Made by a program: the position numbers and the translations under genes
Source of the DNA: CBDATG01 sp965200145
GTDB taxonomy: Bacteria; Chloroflexota; Dehalococcoidia; Lucifugimonadales; Lucifugimonadaceae
Direction of reading: 5' to 3'
DNA length: 64,000 nt
Assembly (NCBI GenBank): GCA_965200145.1
Contig: CBDATG010000003.1
Span: 806,001 to 870,000 of the forward strand
Part shown: positions 40,566 through 49,126 of the stretch, piece after piece
Position numbering within the stretch: position 1 is the stretch's first letter
Layout of the letters: each line of letters starts with the position of its first letter
Notes under the pieces: model-generated
Databases searched by the model: none
Told to the model about the DNA's origin: nothing
The model's input: only the letters and a program-made list of their open reading frames with translations

Positions 40566-41909
40566 CTAATCTGCCGCTTGCCCTGCGGCTACTGCTGGCT
40601 CCTGGCGGATGTAGCGCACCGAGTACTTAACTTCCTTGATCGTCATTATCACCAGTCCTGCTGCCAGCAGGAACACCGCACCGGCGGCGAAGGGTATGTC
40701 GTAGCTGCCCCAACGGTCGAATGCCAGTCCAAATAGCAGCACTGCAGCACCGCCTCCCATCTGATGTGCGAAGTTGATCAATCCGCCCAGAGTCCCGACG
40801 TTCCGCACGCCGTAGACATCCGCGGTCAGTCCCGTCGTCAGTGGCACCGTTGCCAGCCACGATGCGCCGCCGATCACAGCGAATGCCCACATCGCCGCGG
40901 CACCGGGTAGCAAGAGCGGCATCGTGAACGCCACGCCGCGCACTAGGTAGACACCCGCTAGCAGGTAGTGGCGCTGCATCTTGTCCGATAGGTAACCGAT
41001 GAAGATTACACCGATGGCGTTGATGCCCATTAGGATGCCGAATGCTATCGCCGCATCTGGTGCGGACACCTCCTCGCTTACCGCCCAGCGCACGAAGTGG
41101 ACCGCGATGGTTGCCGTCGTGATGCCGCACACGAAGTATCCGAATGAGAGCTGCCACATCGGCCAGGAGCGGTAAGAATCGATCCAGCGGTCAACGGATA
41201 GCGGTCCGCCGCGCATTAACGCCTCTGCGCGCCGTCTTTGGTCCGCCGATGCGCGCAGACCAGTGGCACGTTTGTCGCCGTCTGGCAGTTCTCCCATGTC
41301 GGATGGCTTGTTGCGGATTATGAATACCGCCACGGGCACTCCCAACACAAGCACTATCACGCCGGAGACTATCCACGCCACGCGCCAGTTGGTTGCAACC
41401 ATCAGCTCCGACAGAAACGGAATCATGATCAATCCGCCAAGCGAGCCGCCGGCAGCTACGATGGACATCGCCATCCCGCGGTTGCGCTGGAACCAACGAG
41501 AGATGATCGCGCCGGTCGTCCCCGGTGCAACGCCGCCGGAGAAGAAAGAGATGACGAATCCGAACACCACCGTCAACATAATGACACTGTTGATGGCCGA
41601 CAGTGCGAAGTATGAGAGCCCCATCACTGCGAGGCTCACGATGACGACGATTCGGCCGCCTAGCACGTCGACGAGCTTGCCGAGGAATGGCTGCGAGAAT
41701 CCGTTCAGGATCCAACCGACGGCCGCAGCGGCAGATATCGCGCCGGTCGTAACCTGCCACTCGCGCTCCCAAGTCTCGACGAAGACTCCGAAGCCTTGGC
41801 GCGTGCCCAGCACGATGAACATGCCGAAGAACATCGCACCCACGACGTACCAGCCGTAGAAAGTGCCGCCGCGATTCGAGCCGCGTCCGAGTATGCTGCC
41901 AAGTCTCAT
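40566..41909 (-). CDS. MFS transporter (monocarboxylate/OFA-like)
   Basis: A 447-residue transporter with twelve predicted membrane spans in two bundles separated by a basic loop (near residue 215, D-K-R-A-T-G-L-R). N-terminal G-W-Y-V-V-G-A-M-F-F-G-M and the loop R-W-F-Q-R-N-R-G-M-A-M are typical of oxalate-formate/monocarboxylate-type MFS proteins. The transported substrate is unknown. The ATG at 41909 is the natural start. It stands divergent from the DM13 gene. Confidence 0.88.
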   Translation of the reverse strand: MRLGSILGRGSNRGGTFYGWYVVGAMFFGMFIVLGTRQGFGVFVETWEREWQVTTGAISAAAAVGWILNGFSQPFLGKLVDVLGGRIVVIVSLAVMGLSYFALSAINSVIMLTVVFGFVISFFSGGVAPGTTGAIISRWFQRNRGMAMSIVAAGGSLGGLIMIPFLSELMVATNWRVAWIVSGVIVLVLGVPVAVFIIRNKPSDMGELPDGDKRATGLRASADQRRRAEALMRGGPLSVDRWIDSYRSWPMWQLSFGYFVCGITTATIAVHFVRWAVSEEVSAPDAAIAFGILMGINAIGVIFIGYLSDKMQRHYLLAGVYLVRGVAFTMPLLLPGAAAMWAFAVIGGASWLATVPLTTGLTADVYGVRNVGTLGGLINFAHQMGGGAAVLLFGLAFDRWGSYDIPFAAGAVFLLAAGLVIMTIKEVKYSVRYIRQEPAVAAGQAAD

Positions 41910-42120
41910 AGATGTGTCCCCGCTTCCAGTGCTCTGTCAACCATGCAAGTCTATCCGCGATGCGGTAACAGCGGGTTCGCAAGCGCAGGAATAATATCGA
42001 ACTGGTCGGTGCAAGGCCGTGGCAATCGGCAACAATGGGAAGGAAGCGCAGGGTGACTCTGTTAGCGAAAGTCAAAGCCCATGTAGCACAGTCTCACGCT
42101 TACAGTTAGAATCGCACTTC

Positions 42121-42732
42121 ATGATCACTTACATTCGCACGCATAAGTTGCTCGTCGCTGGCATCGTCGTTGTTTTGGCGGTGCCGCTGTTGGCGTTGGC
42201 TTGGTGGCTCGGCTCACCGCTCTTCATTGACGACGCGGTCGATGAGCAGTTCCCGCTGGCCGCTATGGCGGAGGTGCCAGACACGATGTCCATGGCCGAC
42301 GCCGAGGCCACCATGGTCGCGGCAGACGCGAAACCCGATCTGGCCATGGACGAAGTCATGGTTGACGCGATGGGCACGTTGCTTGCGCCGGAGGCTCTGC
42401 GGTCTGGGCAGTTCCGCGATGCCGATTCGTTTCACACCGGCACCGGTACGGCGACGATCTGGGATCTGGGCAATGATGAGCGGGCGCTGCGCTTCGAAGA
42501 GTTCCGCGTGCGAAACGGTCCCGACCTGCGCGTGTTCCTCGCGGTGCATCCCGACCCGATGGGCCGAAGCGATGTGCTAGATGGCGGATACGTTGAGATT
42601 GACGCGCTTAAGGGCAACGTAGGTAACCAGAACTACGACATCCCGCCGGATGTTGACTTGGAGATGTACAACAGCGTGGTCATCTTCTGCTGGCCGTTCC
42701 GAGTGGTGTTTTCTGTCGCGCCGTTAAGCTAA
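42121..42732 (+). CDS. Membrane-anchored DM13 domain protein
   Basis: A 203-residue protein with an N-terminal membrane helix (residues about 9-31) and a C-terminal DM13 domain. The domain has S-G-Q-F-R-D-A-D-S-F-H-T-G-T-G-T-A-T-I, D-L-R-V-F-L-A and a final Y-N-S-V-V-I-F-C-W-P-F-R-V-V-F, including the conserved Cys. DM13 is a beta-sandwich suggested to have a redox or electron-transfer role. The domain probably faces outside. The ATG at 42121 was chosen to place the membrane helix at the N-terminus. It begins the cluster of flavin oxidases and carbonic anhydrases. Confidence 0.82.
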   Translation: MITYIRTHKLLVAGIVVVLAVPLLALAWWLGSPLFIDDAVDEQFPLAAMAEVPDTMSMADAEATMVAADAKPDLAMDEVMVDAMGTLLAPEALRSGQFRDADSFHTGTGTATIWDLGNDERALRFEEFRVRNGPDLRVFLAVHPDPMGRSDVLDGGYVEIDALKGNVGNQNYDIPPDVDLEMYNSVVIFCWPFRVVFSVAPLS

Positions 42733-42771
42733 TGAGTTAGCGCAACCAATGCGTTGAGGGACACAGGTCAA

Positions 42772-43956
42772 ATGAACAGCAGCAAGGTACTTACAACAGA
42801 TGTGATCGTAGTGGGACTCGGCGCGCACGGTAGCGCGGCGGCGGCATCTCTGTCGCGGCGCGGGCTCAAAGTCTTCGGATTCGATGCACACGTTCGGCCG
42901 CACACCGTCGGTTCCAGCCACGGCGAGTCGCGCATCATTCGCGAGGTATACGCCGAGCATCCCGACTACGTGCCGTTGATACAGCAGTCTTACACAATCT
43001 GGAAACGTCTAGAGAGCGAGTCCCGTGGGCCCGTCAAGCTGATGCACAAGACCGGTGGCATATCAATCGGACGGCCGCAGGCGAGGTCGATCATCGGTAT
43101 CCAGAAATCCGCTCAAGTGCACAATCTCGAGCTGGAGATACTGGACCCGGACGAGATCCATCGGCGCTGGCCGCAACTCTGCCCACGCGATGAGATGATC
43201 GGTGCATACGACGACAATGCTGGCGTGCTCTTTCCGGAGGCGTGTGTGCAGGCGCAGCTGGATGATGCCCTTAAGCACGGTGCTTTGTTGCGATTCGGGG
43301 ATGCAGTGTATCGTTGGCACCCCGACGGCGATGGAGTCAAGGTCTACACCGATGATCTCGTGTTCTCCGCCGCCAAGCTCGTGTTCGCCGCCGGAGCCTG
43401 GAACGGCGCATTAGTGTCCAAACTGAACCTGCCATTGAAGATCGAGCGCCAAGTGCTATTCTGGTTTGATCCCGCATCCTCGCCGGAGCTGTTTAAGCCT
43501 GCCCGGTTCCCTAATGCGTCTTGGGAGTGGTCGCCCGGCAAGGCTCTGTACTGCCAAGCCGACTTCGGCAGGGGCGTCAAGACAGCATTCCACCACAACG
43601 GCGAGATGCTGGACGATGTTGACGACCTTGACCGCGAGGTTCGTGCATCCGACGAGCGCGACCTGAGGGATGCCATATCCGACATCATGCCTCAGCTGGG
43701 CGGTAGGACCAGACGCTCAATCGTCTGCATGTACACCAACACGCCAGATATGCACTTCTTGATCGATCGACATCCCGGGCATCCCAATGTCATCATCTCA
43801 AGTGCCTGCTCCGGACACGGCTTCAAGTTCTCACCCGCCGTCGGTGAGACCATTGCCGACCTGGCGACTGGGACACAGCCCGCGTACGATATATCTTTGT
43901 TTGGGATCGATAGACTCCTTAACGCAGACTCACAGACGCAGTGTCCAGACGACTAA
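42772..43956 (+). CDS. Monomeric sarcosine oxidase / N-methyltryptophan oxidase-like flavoenzyme
   Basis: A 394-residue FAD-dependent amine oxidase of the MSOX/MTOX family, which oxidises N-methylated amino acids to formaldehyde or the corresponding imine with H2O2. The dinucleotide motif reads V-V-G-L-G-A-H-G-S-A. The diagnostic S-S-H-G-E-S-R-I-I-R follows, and the covalent-flavin-type Cys region reads C-M-Y-T-N-T-P-D and S-A-C-S-G-H-G-F-K. The ATG at 42772 is preferred to 42754. The substrate is uncertain (sarcosine, dimethylglycine or another N-methyl amine). Confidence 0.88.
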   Translation: MNSSKVLTTDVIVVGLGAHGSAAAASLSRRGLKVFGFDAHVRPHTVGSSHGESRIIREVYAEHPDYVPLIQQSYTIWKRLESESRGPVKLMHKTGGISIGRPQARSIIGIQKSAQVHNLELEILDPDEIHRRWPQLCPRDEMIGAYDDNAGVLFPEACVQAQLDDALKHGALLRFGDAVYRWHPDGDGVKVYTDDLVFSAAKLVFAAGAWNGALVSKLNLPLKIERQVLFWFDPASSPELFKPARFPNASWEWSPGKALYCQADFGRGVKTAFHHNGEMLDDVDDLDREVRASDERDLRDAISDIMPQLGGRTRRSIVCMYTNTPDMHFLIDRHPGHPNVIISSACSGHGFKFSPAVGETIADLATGTQPAYDISLFGIDRLLNADSQTQCPDD

Positions 43957-43991
43957 CACAGCTGCAACGACTCATAATAGGGCGACAGAAC

Positions 43992-44810
43992 ATGCTAATC
44001 ACCGCACTTCGCACGCACATCAGGTTCGCGACCTTCTCGGTCGCGGCGGTATCGCTTGCCGCGTTGGTGGCATGTGGCGGAGGTGATACCGAAGAGGTAG
44101 CGGTCACGGATGTCGACTGGGGCTACACCGGCGCGGGTGCGCCTGCGAACTGGGCAAACATCTCGCCAGACAACGCAACCTGCACCGACGGGATGATGCA
44201 GTCGCCAATCGATATCACCGGCTACCAGATGGGCGATGCTCCTCCGCTGTCATTCTCATTCAGGCGCGGTGTAACGGAGATCTCCAACGACGGCAAGATG
44301 TTGGAAGCCGAGTACGCCCCGCGCAACAGGCTCGGATTTGCAGAGCGCACCTATGAGCTAGCCAGCGCGCGTTGGCACTCGCCTGCAGAGCACAGATTCG
44401 ACGGTGAAGAGCTGCCTGCCGAACTGCACCTGGTACATGAGCAAACCTTCGGCGACCTGGCGGTAGTCAGCTTCCTGTATCGCATTGGCGAGCCGGACCC
44501 GACCTTGGAGGCATTCTTGGCTGCCGCTCCCGCGGTCGGCGAAACTGCCAGCGGCGAGGGAGACGCGTTCCCCGACCTGAACGCGAGGATATTCCAACCC
44601 GCGGACCTGGGCTACTACAAGTATCAGGGATCGCTGACAATGCCGCCGTGTAGCGAGCCGGTTGACTGGTTCGTGATGCACGAGATTGGCACAGTCTCGC
44701 AAGACCAAGTTGACAGGTTGCAAGCCCTTGTAGGCGGCATCGCCAACAACCGGCCGATCCAACCTCTCAACGGTCGCGAGATCAACTTCTCCGGACCGCG
44801 CGTCCAGTAA
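43992..44810 (+). CDS. Alpha carbonic anhydrase-like lipoprotein (missing zinc-ligand His)
   Basis: A 272-residue alpha-carbonic-anhydrase fold with a lipoprotein signal, L-V-A-C as lipobox (Cys28). The family frame Q-S-P-I-D-I and G-S-L-T-M-P-P-C-S-E-P-V-D-W is intact. The zinc ligands normally read H-x-H then H; here the segment is A-R-W-H-S-P-A-E-H, so the first ligand is Arg127. H129 and H146 remain. CO2 hydration would be impaired, and the protein may bind rather than turn over. Cys64 and Cys214 region residues suggest a disulfide. ATG 43992 follows a GTG frame overlapping the previous gene. Confidence 0.85.
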   Translation: MLITALRTHIRFATFSVAAVSLAALVACGGGDTEEVAVTDVDWGYTGAGAPANWANISPDNATCTDGMMQSPIDITGYQMGDAPPLSFSFRRGVTEISNDGKMLEAEYAPRNRLGFAERTYELASARWHSPAEHRFDGEELPAELHLVHEQTFGDLAVVSFLYRIGEPDPTLEAFLAAAPAVGETASGEGDAFPDLNARIFQPADLGYYKYQGSLTMPPCSEPVDWFVMHEIGTVSQDQVDRLQALVGGIANNRPIQPLNGREINFSGPRVQ

Positions 44811-44822
44811 CGACATCCAGAA

Positions 44823-45527
44823 ATGCATGACGCGCCCTGGAGTTACTCCGGCAATACCGGACCCGAGTACTGGGGTAGGCTGTCGCCCGACTACGACACC
44901 TGCGAGATCGGCGTGCATCAATCCCCGGTCGACATAACGGACTACGAGACCGCCGACATCGCCCATCTGCGCTTCGACTACAGCCACGAGCCGGAGCTGG
45001 TCAAGAACGATGGGCACCTAGTAGAGCTCGTCTTCCCTGGCGGCGACCGGCTGGAGTTCGGCGAACACAGCTGCCTGCTGGTGTCAGCGCACTTCCACTG
45101 CCCAAGCGAACACACCATTGATGGCACACAGTTCGCCGCCGAGCTGCACCTGCCACATGTCGAGTCCCGCGGCGACCTTGATGTAGTAGGATTCATGTAC
45201 ACGCACGGCGAACCTGATCCGTTCCTGGACGCACTGCTAGCGGTCGCACCAAGCATAGGAGGGCGAGTCGATGCCGACCAATCGGATTTCGCCGGACTCA
45301 ACGCGGCAAACCTGTTACCAGACGATCTCGGATACTACACCTACATGGGTTCGCTCACGACTCCGCCGTGCTCTGAACCGGTTGACTGGATTGTGATGCA
45401 CGAGACGCGCACTGTGTCAGCGGACCAGGTGGCAAGGTTGGCGCGATTGACGGGAGACGGCAACACAAACAGGCCGGTACAACCCAACGAAGGCGTCAAA
45501 ATCCAATACTCCGGACCACGGACATGA
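44823..45527 (+). CDS. Alpha carbonic anhydrase, no signal peptide
   Basis: A 234-residue alpha carbonic anhydrase that interconverts CO2 and bicarbonate with zinc. The full ligand set is present: H90 and H92 in S-A-H-F-H-C-P-S-E-H, and H109 in A-E-L-H-L-P-H. The active-site threonine region is G-S-L-T-T-P-P-C-S-E. It has no signal peptide or lipobox, so a cytoplasmic location is implied, which is unusual for the family. It is a tandem paralogue of the preceding lipoprotein, 12 bases downstream. Its stop overlaps the next gene's ATG (ATGA). Confidence 0.9.
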   Translation: MHDAPWSYSGNTGPEYWGRLSPDYDTCEIGVHQSPVDITDYETADIAHLRFDYSHEPELVKNDGHLVELVFPGGDRLEFGEHSCLLVSAHFHCPSEHTIDGTQFAAELHLPHVESRGDLDVVGFMYTHGEPDPFLDALLAVAPSIGGRVDADQSDFAGLNAANLLPDDLGYYTYMGSLTTPPCSEPVDWIVMHETRTVSADQVARLARLTGDGNTNRPVQPNEGVKIQYSGPRT

Positions 45528-46678
45528 CTTCCTCTCACACATCTCGCGTCGTAATTGTGGGTGGCGGCATCATTGGATGCGCCACGGCTTACTACCTGTC
45601 GCGTACCGGTTCGTGCGAAATCGTCATGATCGAATCTGACCATGTCGCCGCGGGCGCGAGCGGATACTCCGCCGGTATCTTAACCCCCTATTCCGGCTCC
45701 AACGACCCCGACCTGCTGGCACTCTCACCCGCCGCGCTTGCACTACATGCCGAACTCGCAGAGACCCTACCTGCCACAACAGGTATTGACCACGGTTACG
45801 ACGTGCGTCCGTTCCTGCGCTGTGCGTTCGGAGACGATGGCGAGCGCGAAGCCAAGTCCTTCATGCAGGCGCGCATAGCAGAAGGGCATGCGGCGGACTG
45901 GCTGTCTGGCGACGAGGCGCGCGCACTGTGCGACTGGATCAGCGATGACATGATCGGCGCGTGTGTTACCGAGATCGAGCCGACAGTCGACTCACGCCTA
46001 TTGACGCAATCCATGTTCGTTGCCGCAAGCAACGCGACTTCGCTTGAGTTCATCAACGACGAGTTCACAGGTATAACGTTGTTAGCCAAAGGGGCAGTAG
46101 GTTCGATTTCCTTGGATGATCAGTCTCAGATTGAGGCTGATGCCTACGTGTTCGCGTTAGGCCCGTGGTCCTCGGATGTCAGCAACATGCTCCGATTCGG
46201 CTACCCAGTGGTGCCACAGAAGGGCCAACTGCTACACATCGACATTGGCGACGCGTCATCTGATCATTTGCGGCCGCCAGTCGCGATGCAGAACATGGAC
46301 GATGGCGGTGTGGTACTCCCGAGGCGATTGTCCAGCACGGTATTAGGCGCGACGCGTGAAGACACAGGGTATGATCGCGCACCGTCCGACTTTGCCTACG
46401 AATACATCATCCCACGCGTCCAACGCCTATGCCCGCGCATCGATGCCTCGCATGTTTCGTGTCAAACCGCATGTCTGCGTCCCATGCCGGCTGACGGCAA
46501 GCCTTATGTCGGGCGGGCACACAACCAAGACAACGCATTCTTTGCCGCAGGGCACTGGTCTGAAGGCATACACTACGGACCACTCACCGGGAAGTGGCTC
46601 GCAGACACCATAACAACGGGCAGTTCAGATATAGATTTCTCCGCCATCGGCACCGACAGACTTCCAAACTTTGGGTGA
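45524..46678 (+). CDS. FAD-dependent amine oxidoreductase (DAO family)
   Basis: A 384-residue flavoprotein of the DAO fold. The FAD motif reads V-I-V-G-G-G-I-I-G-C-A-T-A-Y-Y-L, followed by V-A-A-G-A-S-G-Y-S-A-G and the C-terminal G-H-W-S-E-G-I-H-Y-G-P. The nearest functions are glycine oxidase-like or D-amino-acid dehydrogenase activities; the substrate is not readable. The gene overlaps the carbonic anhydrase by four bases, so it is translationally coupled. It belongs to the 42.1-47.9 kb cluster. Confidence 0.85.
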   Translation: MTSSHTSRVVIVGGGIIGCATAYYLSRTGSCEIVMIESDHVAAGASGYSAGILTPYSGSNDPDLLALSPAALALHAELAETLPATTGIDHGYDVRPFLRCAFGDDGEREAKSFMQARIAEGHAADWLSGDEARALCDWISDDMIGACVTEIEPTVDSRLLTQSMFVAASNATSLEFINDEFTGITLLAKGAVGSISLDDQSQIEADAYVFALGPWSSDVSNMLRFGYPVVPQKGQLLHIDIGDASSDHLRPPVAMQNMDDGGVVLPRRLSSTVLGATREDTGYDRAPSDFAYEYIIPRVQRLCPRIDASHVSCQTACLRPMPADGKPYVGRAHNQDNAFFAAGHWSEGIHYGPLTGKWLADTITTGSSDIDFSAIGTDRLPNFG

Positions 46679-46747
46679 GTCAATTTGCGGAATCGCGTGT
46701 AACCTAACCCATAGCGAAACTGATACTACACCTTAAGGTTGTGCGTC

Positions 46748-47944
46748 ATGATACCCACGCTAGAACAGCTGCAAGACGATCCATACGCCGCGCTGGGAGT
46801 CCGCAAGTTCATCAACGCCACGTGCCATCACACCATAATGGGCGGCACGCTGATCCCGCCGTCAGCAATGGCGGCAATGCAGGTGGCGGCAGAGGACTAT
46901 GTGGACATCATGGACCTGCAACGCGCCTGTGGCAGCATCATCGCAGACCTCACACACGCCGACGATGGATACATAGTGTCAGGGTGCGCGGCAGCGCTCA
47001 TGGTATCTGCCGCCGCCATCATCACTGGCACAGATAAGGCGCTGATGGAGCAGCTGCCTTATGTCCAAGGCGGGCAGGTGCCGTGCGTCGCCAAACGGTT
47101 CGCACGCGTGCAAAACGATGCCGGGGTAACCTACGTCAATCACGGATACGCCATGGCCGTCAAGACTGCCGGCGTGAAGTTCGTGGAGATCGGCCAACCC
47201 GACGAACCGGATGCGGGAGTCAAGGTCGTAGACGCCGCGCAGTATGAGCAGGCGTTCAAAGACAACCCAGATGCCAAGATGGTCTACTGGGTCGGATACG
47301 CACCCGACGGCGACATCGCACTAGAGGATGTGTTTGACATTGCCCATGCTTACGGTGCGAGGGTGATACTGGACGCATCCAATGCACTACCGCCGCGGGA
47401 GAATCTGCACCGGTTCATCGACCTGGGCGCCGATGTCGTCTGTTTCTCTGGCGGTAAGGGGATACAGGGCCCGCAAGGCTCTGGCATCATCGCCGGCAGC
47501 CAGGACATCATCGACTCAATCTCAATGCAGGCCGCACCTAGCCACGGCATCGGACGAGTCGCCAAGGTCGGCAAGGAAGACATCGTCGGGCAGATCACAT
47601 CGCTCATCTGGTGGGCAGCGCAAGACGATGAGGAGCGGCTGACGGAGCATCATCGCAAATCGGCAGTTCTGCACAATCAAGTCAAGCAGCTGCCGAACGT
47701 AGCGAACTCCTACATCCAGTTCCCAGATGAAGACAATCGGCCGATGCCGAACATTCACGTCACCGTGCCTGCCGAGTCAGGACTGGATGCCGCATCGGTA
47801 TTAGCAGACCTGCGGGACGGCGACCCGCCAATCGCGGCAGTGGGACATCCCCGGGATCCGTACACAATCAGGTTCGACGTACGACTCTTGGAGGAAGACG
47901 AGATTCAGACGATAGCGAATCGCCTGCAAGAAATCCTTGGCTGA
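46748..47944 (+). CDS. SelA-like PLP-dependent enzyme
   Basis: A 398-residue fold-type I PLP enzyme of the SelA/DgaE-like group. The PLP lysine is in C-F-S-G-G-K-G-I-Q-G-P-Q-G-S-G, preceded by the aspartate I-L-D-A-S-N-A-L-P-P. N-terminal G-V-R-K-F-I-N-A-T is the typical opening. Characterised relatives are L-seryl-tRNA(Sec) selenium transferase and sugar-acid ammonia lyases. No selenocysteine machinery is nearby, so an ammonia-lyase or aminotransferase-like role on an amino or hydroxy acid is more likely. The ATG at 46748 is preferred over GTG 46742. It follows the flavin oxidase by 69 bases. Confidence 0.8.
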   Translation: MIPTLEQLQDDPYAALGVRKFINATCHHTIMGGTLIPPSAMAAMQVAAEDYVDIMDLQRACGSIIADLTHADDGYIVSGCAAALMVSAAAIITGTDKALMEQLPYVQGGQVPCVAKRFARVQNDAGVTYVNHGYAMAVKTAGVKFVEIGQPDEPDAGVKVVDAAQYEQAFKDNPDAKMVYWVGYAPDGDIALEDVFDIAHAYGARVILDASNALPPRENLHRFIDLGADVVCFSGGKGIQGPQGSGIIAGSQDIIDSISMQAAPSHGIGRVAKVGKEDIVGQITSLIWWAAQDDEERLTEHHRKSAVLHNQVKQLPNVANSYIQFPDEDNRPMPNIHVTVPAESGLDAASVLADLRDGDPPIAAVGHPRDPYTIRFDVRLLEEDEIQTIANRLQEILG

Positions 47945-47989
47945 CAGCAGGCAGTCGGACAATTGAGCCCAGCGCGTAGTCCGCGCGCG

Positions 47990-48988
47990 TCAGGCCCGGA
48001 CTACGCGGAATCCCATGTTGCCAGTGCTCGAGTCTGGCGTGGATGCAGTGCGTGCGCCTACTCTGTAGCGGTTGCAATACGACTCGTGGCATAAGTACGA
48101 CCCGCCGCGGATAACCTTGGCATCGCCACGCCGTGGTCCCTTCGGGTTGACACGCGTCGCGCGTCTATCGTTGCGGTGGAAACTCGTCGACCACCAGTCT
48201 GCACACCACTCCCAAACGTTACCTGCGACATCGTACAGCCCGAAACCGTTCGGAGCGTAAGTCCCAACTGGCGATGTGCCATGGAATCCATCGGCGCGAG
48301 TGTTATCGTCAGGGAAGTTGCCTTGCCAGATGTTGCACATATGCTCACCGTCCGGCTCCAGGGCGTCACCCCAAGCGTATCTAGCCTGATCCAAGCCGCC
48401 GCGCGCCGCATACTCCCACTCCGCCTCGGTCGGAAGGCGTACGGCTGCCCATTTGCAGTAAGCAACTGCGTCACGCCAGCTCACGTGCGTGACCGGATGC
48501 GAACTCCGGCCGTTGACCAAGGAGTCCGGACCGTCAGGACAAAGCCATGTCGTTCCATGCACCTGCCACCACCATTCAGAACCCTTAACCGCCTGCCGGA
48601 CAGATGCCTTAGTGGCATCGGAGACGAAGTGGTGGAACACAAACGACCAACCAAACCGCTCCGCGTCAGTAACGTAACCTGTCGCTGATACGAACTCGTC
48701 AAACTGCGCGATCGTGACAGGATGGCGCGACAGCTCAAACGCGTCAACCGCAACTTCCCGTATCGGCCCCTCCGCGTCGCCGGGAAATCGCGTGTCGGAG
48801 GTACCCATCCTGAAGCTGCCAGCGGGTATCTGGGCGAAGTCTATCCTAGCGGGGACCGCGCGGCCGGAGTCACCGTTGGAACGATCAGCTCCTGCGTGTG
48901 GACCCTGTTGCGCCGCCGGTGATGCACCAGACGCGACATCCGCCCGCAACGGCGAGCAGCAACCTGCACTCTGTCCCTGAGTGGACAT
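47990..48988 (-). CDS. Formylglycine-generating enzyme (sulfatase modifying)
   Basis: A 332-residue SUMF1/FGE protein that oxidises a sulfatase Cys to C-alpha-formylglycine using O2 and copper. Both catalytic cysteines are present in the C-terminal motif S-Y-L-C-H-E-S-Y-C-N-R-Y-R, and the frame G-N-V-W-E-W-C-A-D-W and G-N-M-G-F-R-V ends the domain. The N-terminus carries a C-C-S-P segment as in other bacterial FGEs. The ATG at 48988 is used; 24 further codons upstream are out of character. No sulfatase is in the window, so its targets lie elsewhere. Confidence 0.92.
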   Translation of the reverse strand: MSTQGQSAGCCSPLRADVASGASPAAQQGPHAGADRSNGDSGRAVPARIDFAQIPAGSFRMGTSDTRFPGDAEGPIREVAVDAFELSRHPVTIAQFDEFVSATGYVTDAERFGWSFVFHHFVSDATKASVRQAVKGSEWWWQVHGTTWLCPDGPDSLVNGRSSHPVTHVSWRDAVAYCKWAAVRLPTEAEWEYAARGGLDQARYAWGDALEPDGEHMCNIWQGNFPDDNTRADGFHGTSPVGTYAPNGFGLYDVAGNVWEWCADWWSTSFHRNDRRATRVNPKGPRRGDAKVIRGGSYLCHESYCNRYRVGARTASTPDSSTGNMGFRVVRA

Positions 48989-49126
48989 GCGAATGATTGT
49001 AGTCGCAGAGTACGGACTCACACCGCGCGGCGCGGAACTGCCCAGCATCCGATGCGTCAACTAAACTACGATTGCGTAGCGACGGGCTACTGACGAGCGA
49101 TCCCACACGAACACGGGAGGTAGTAG

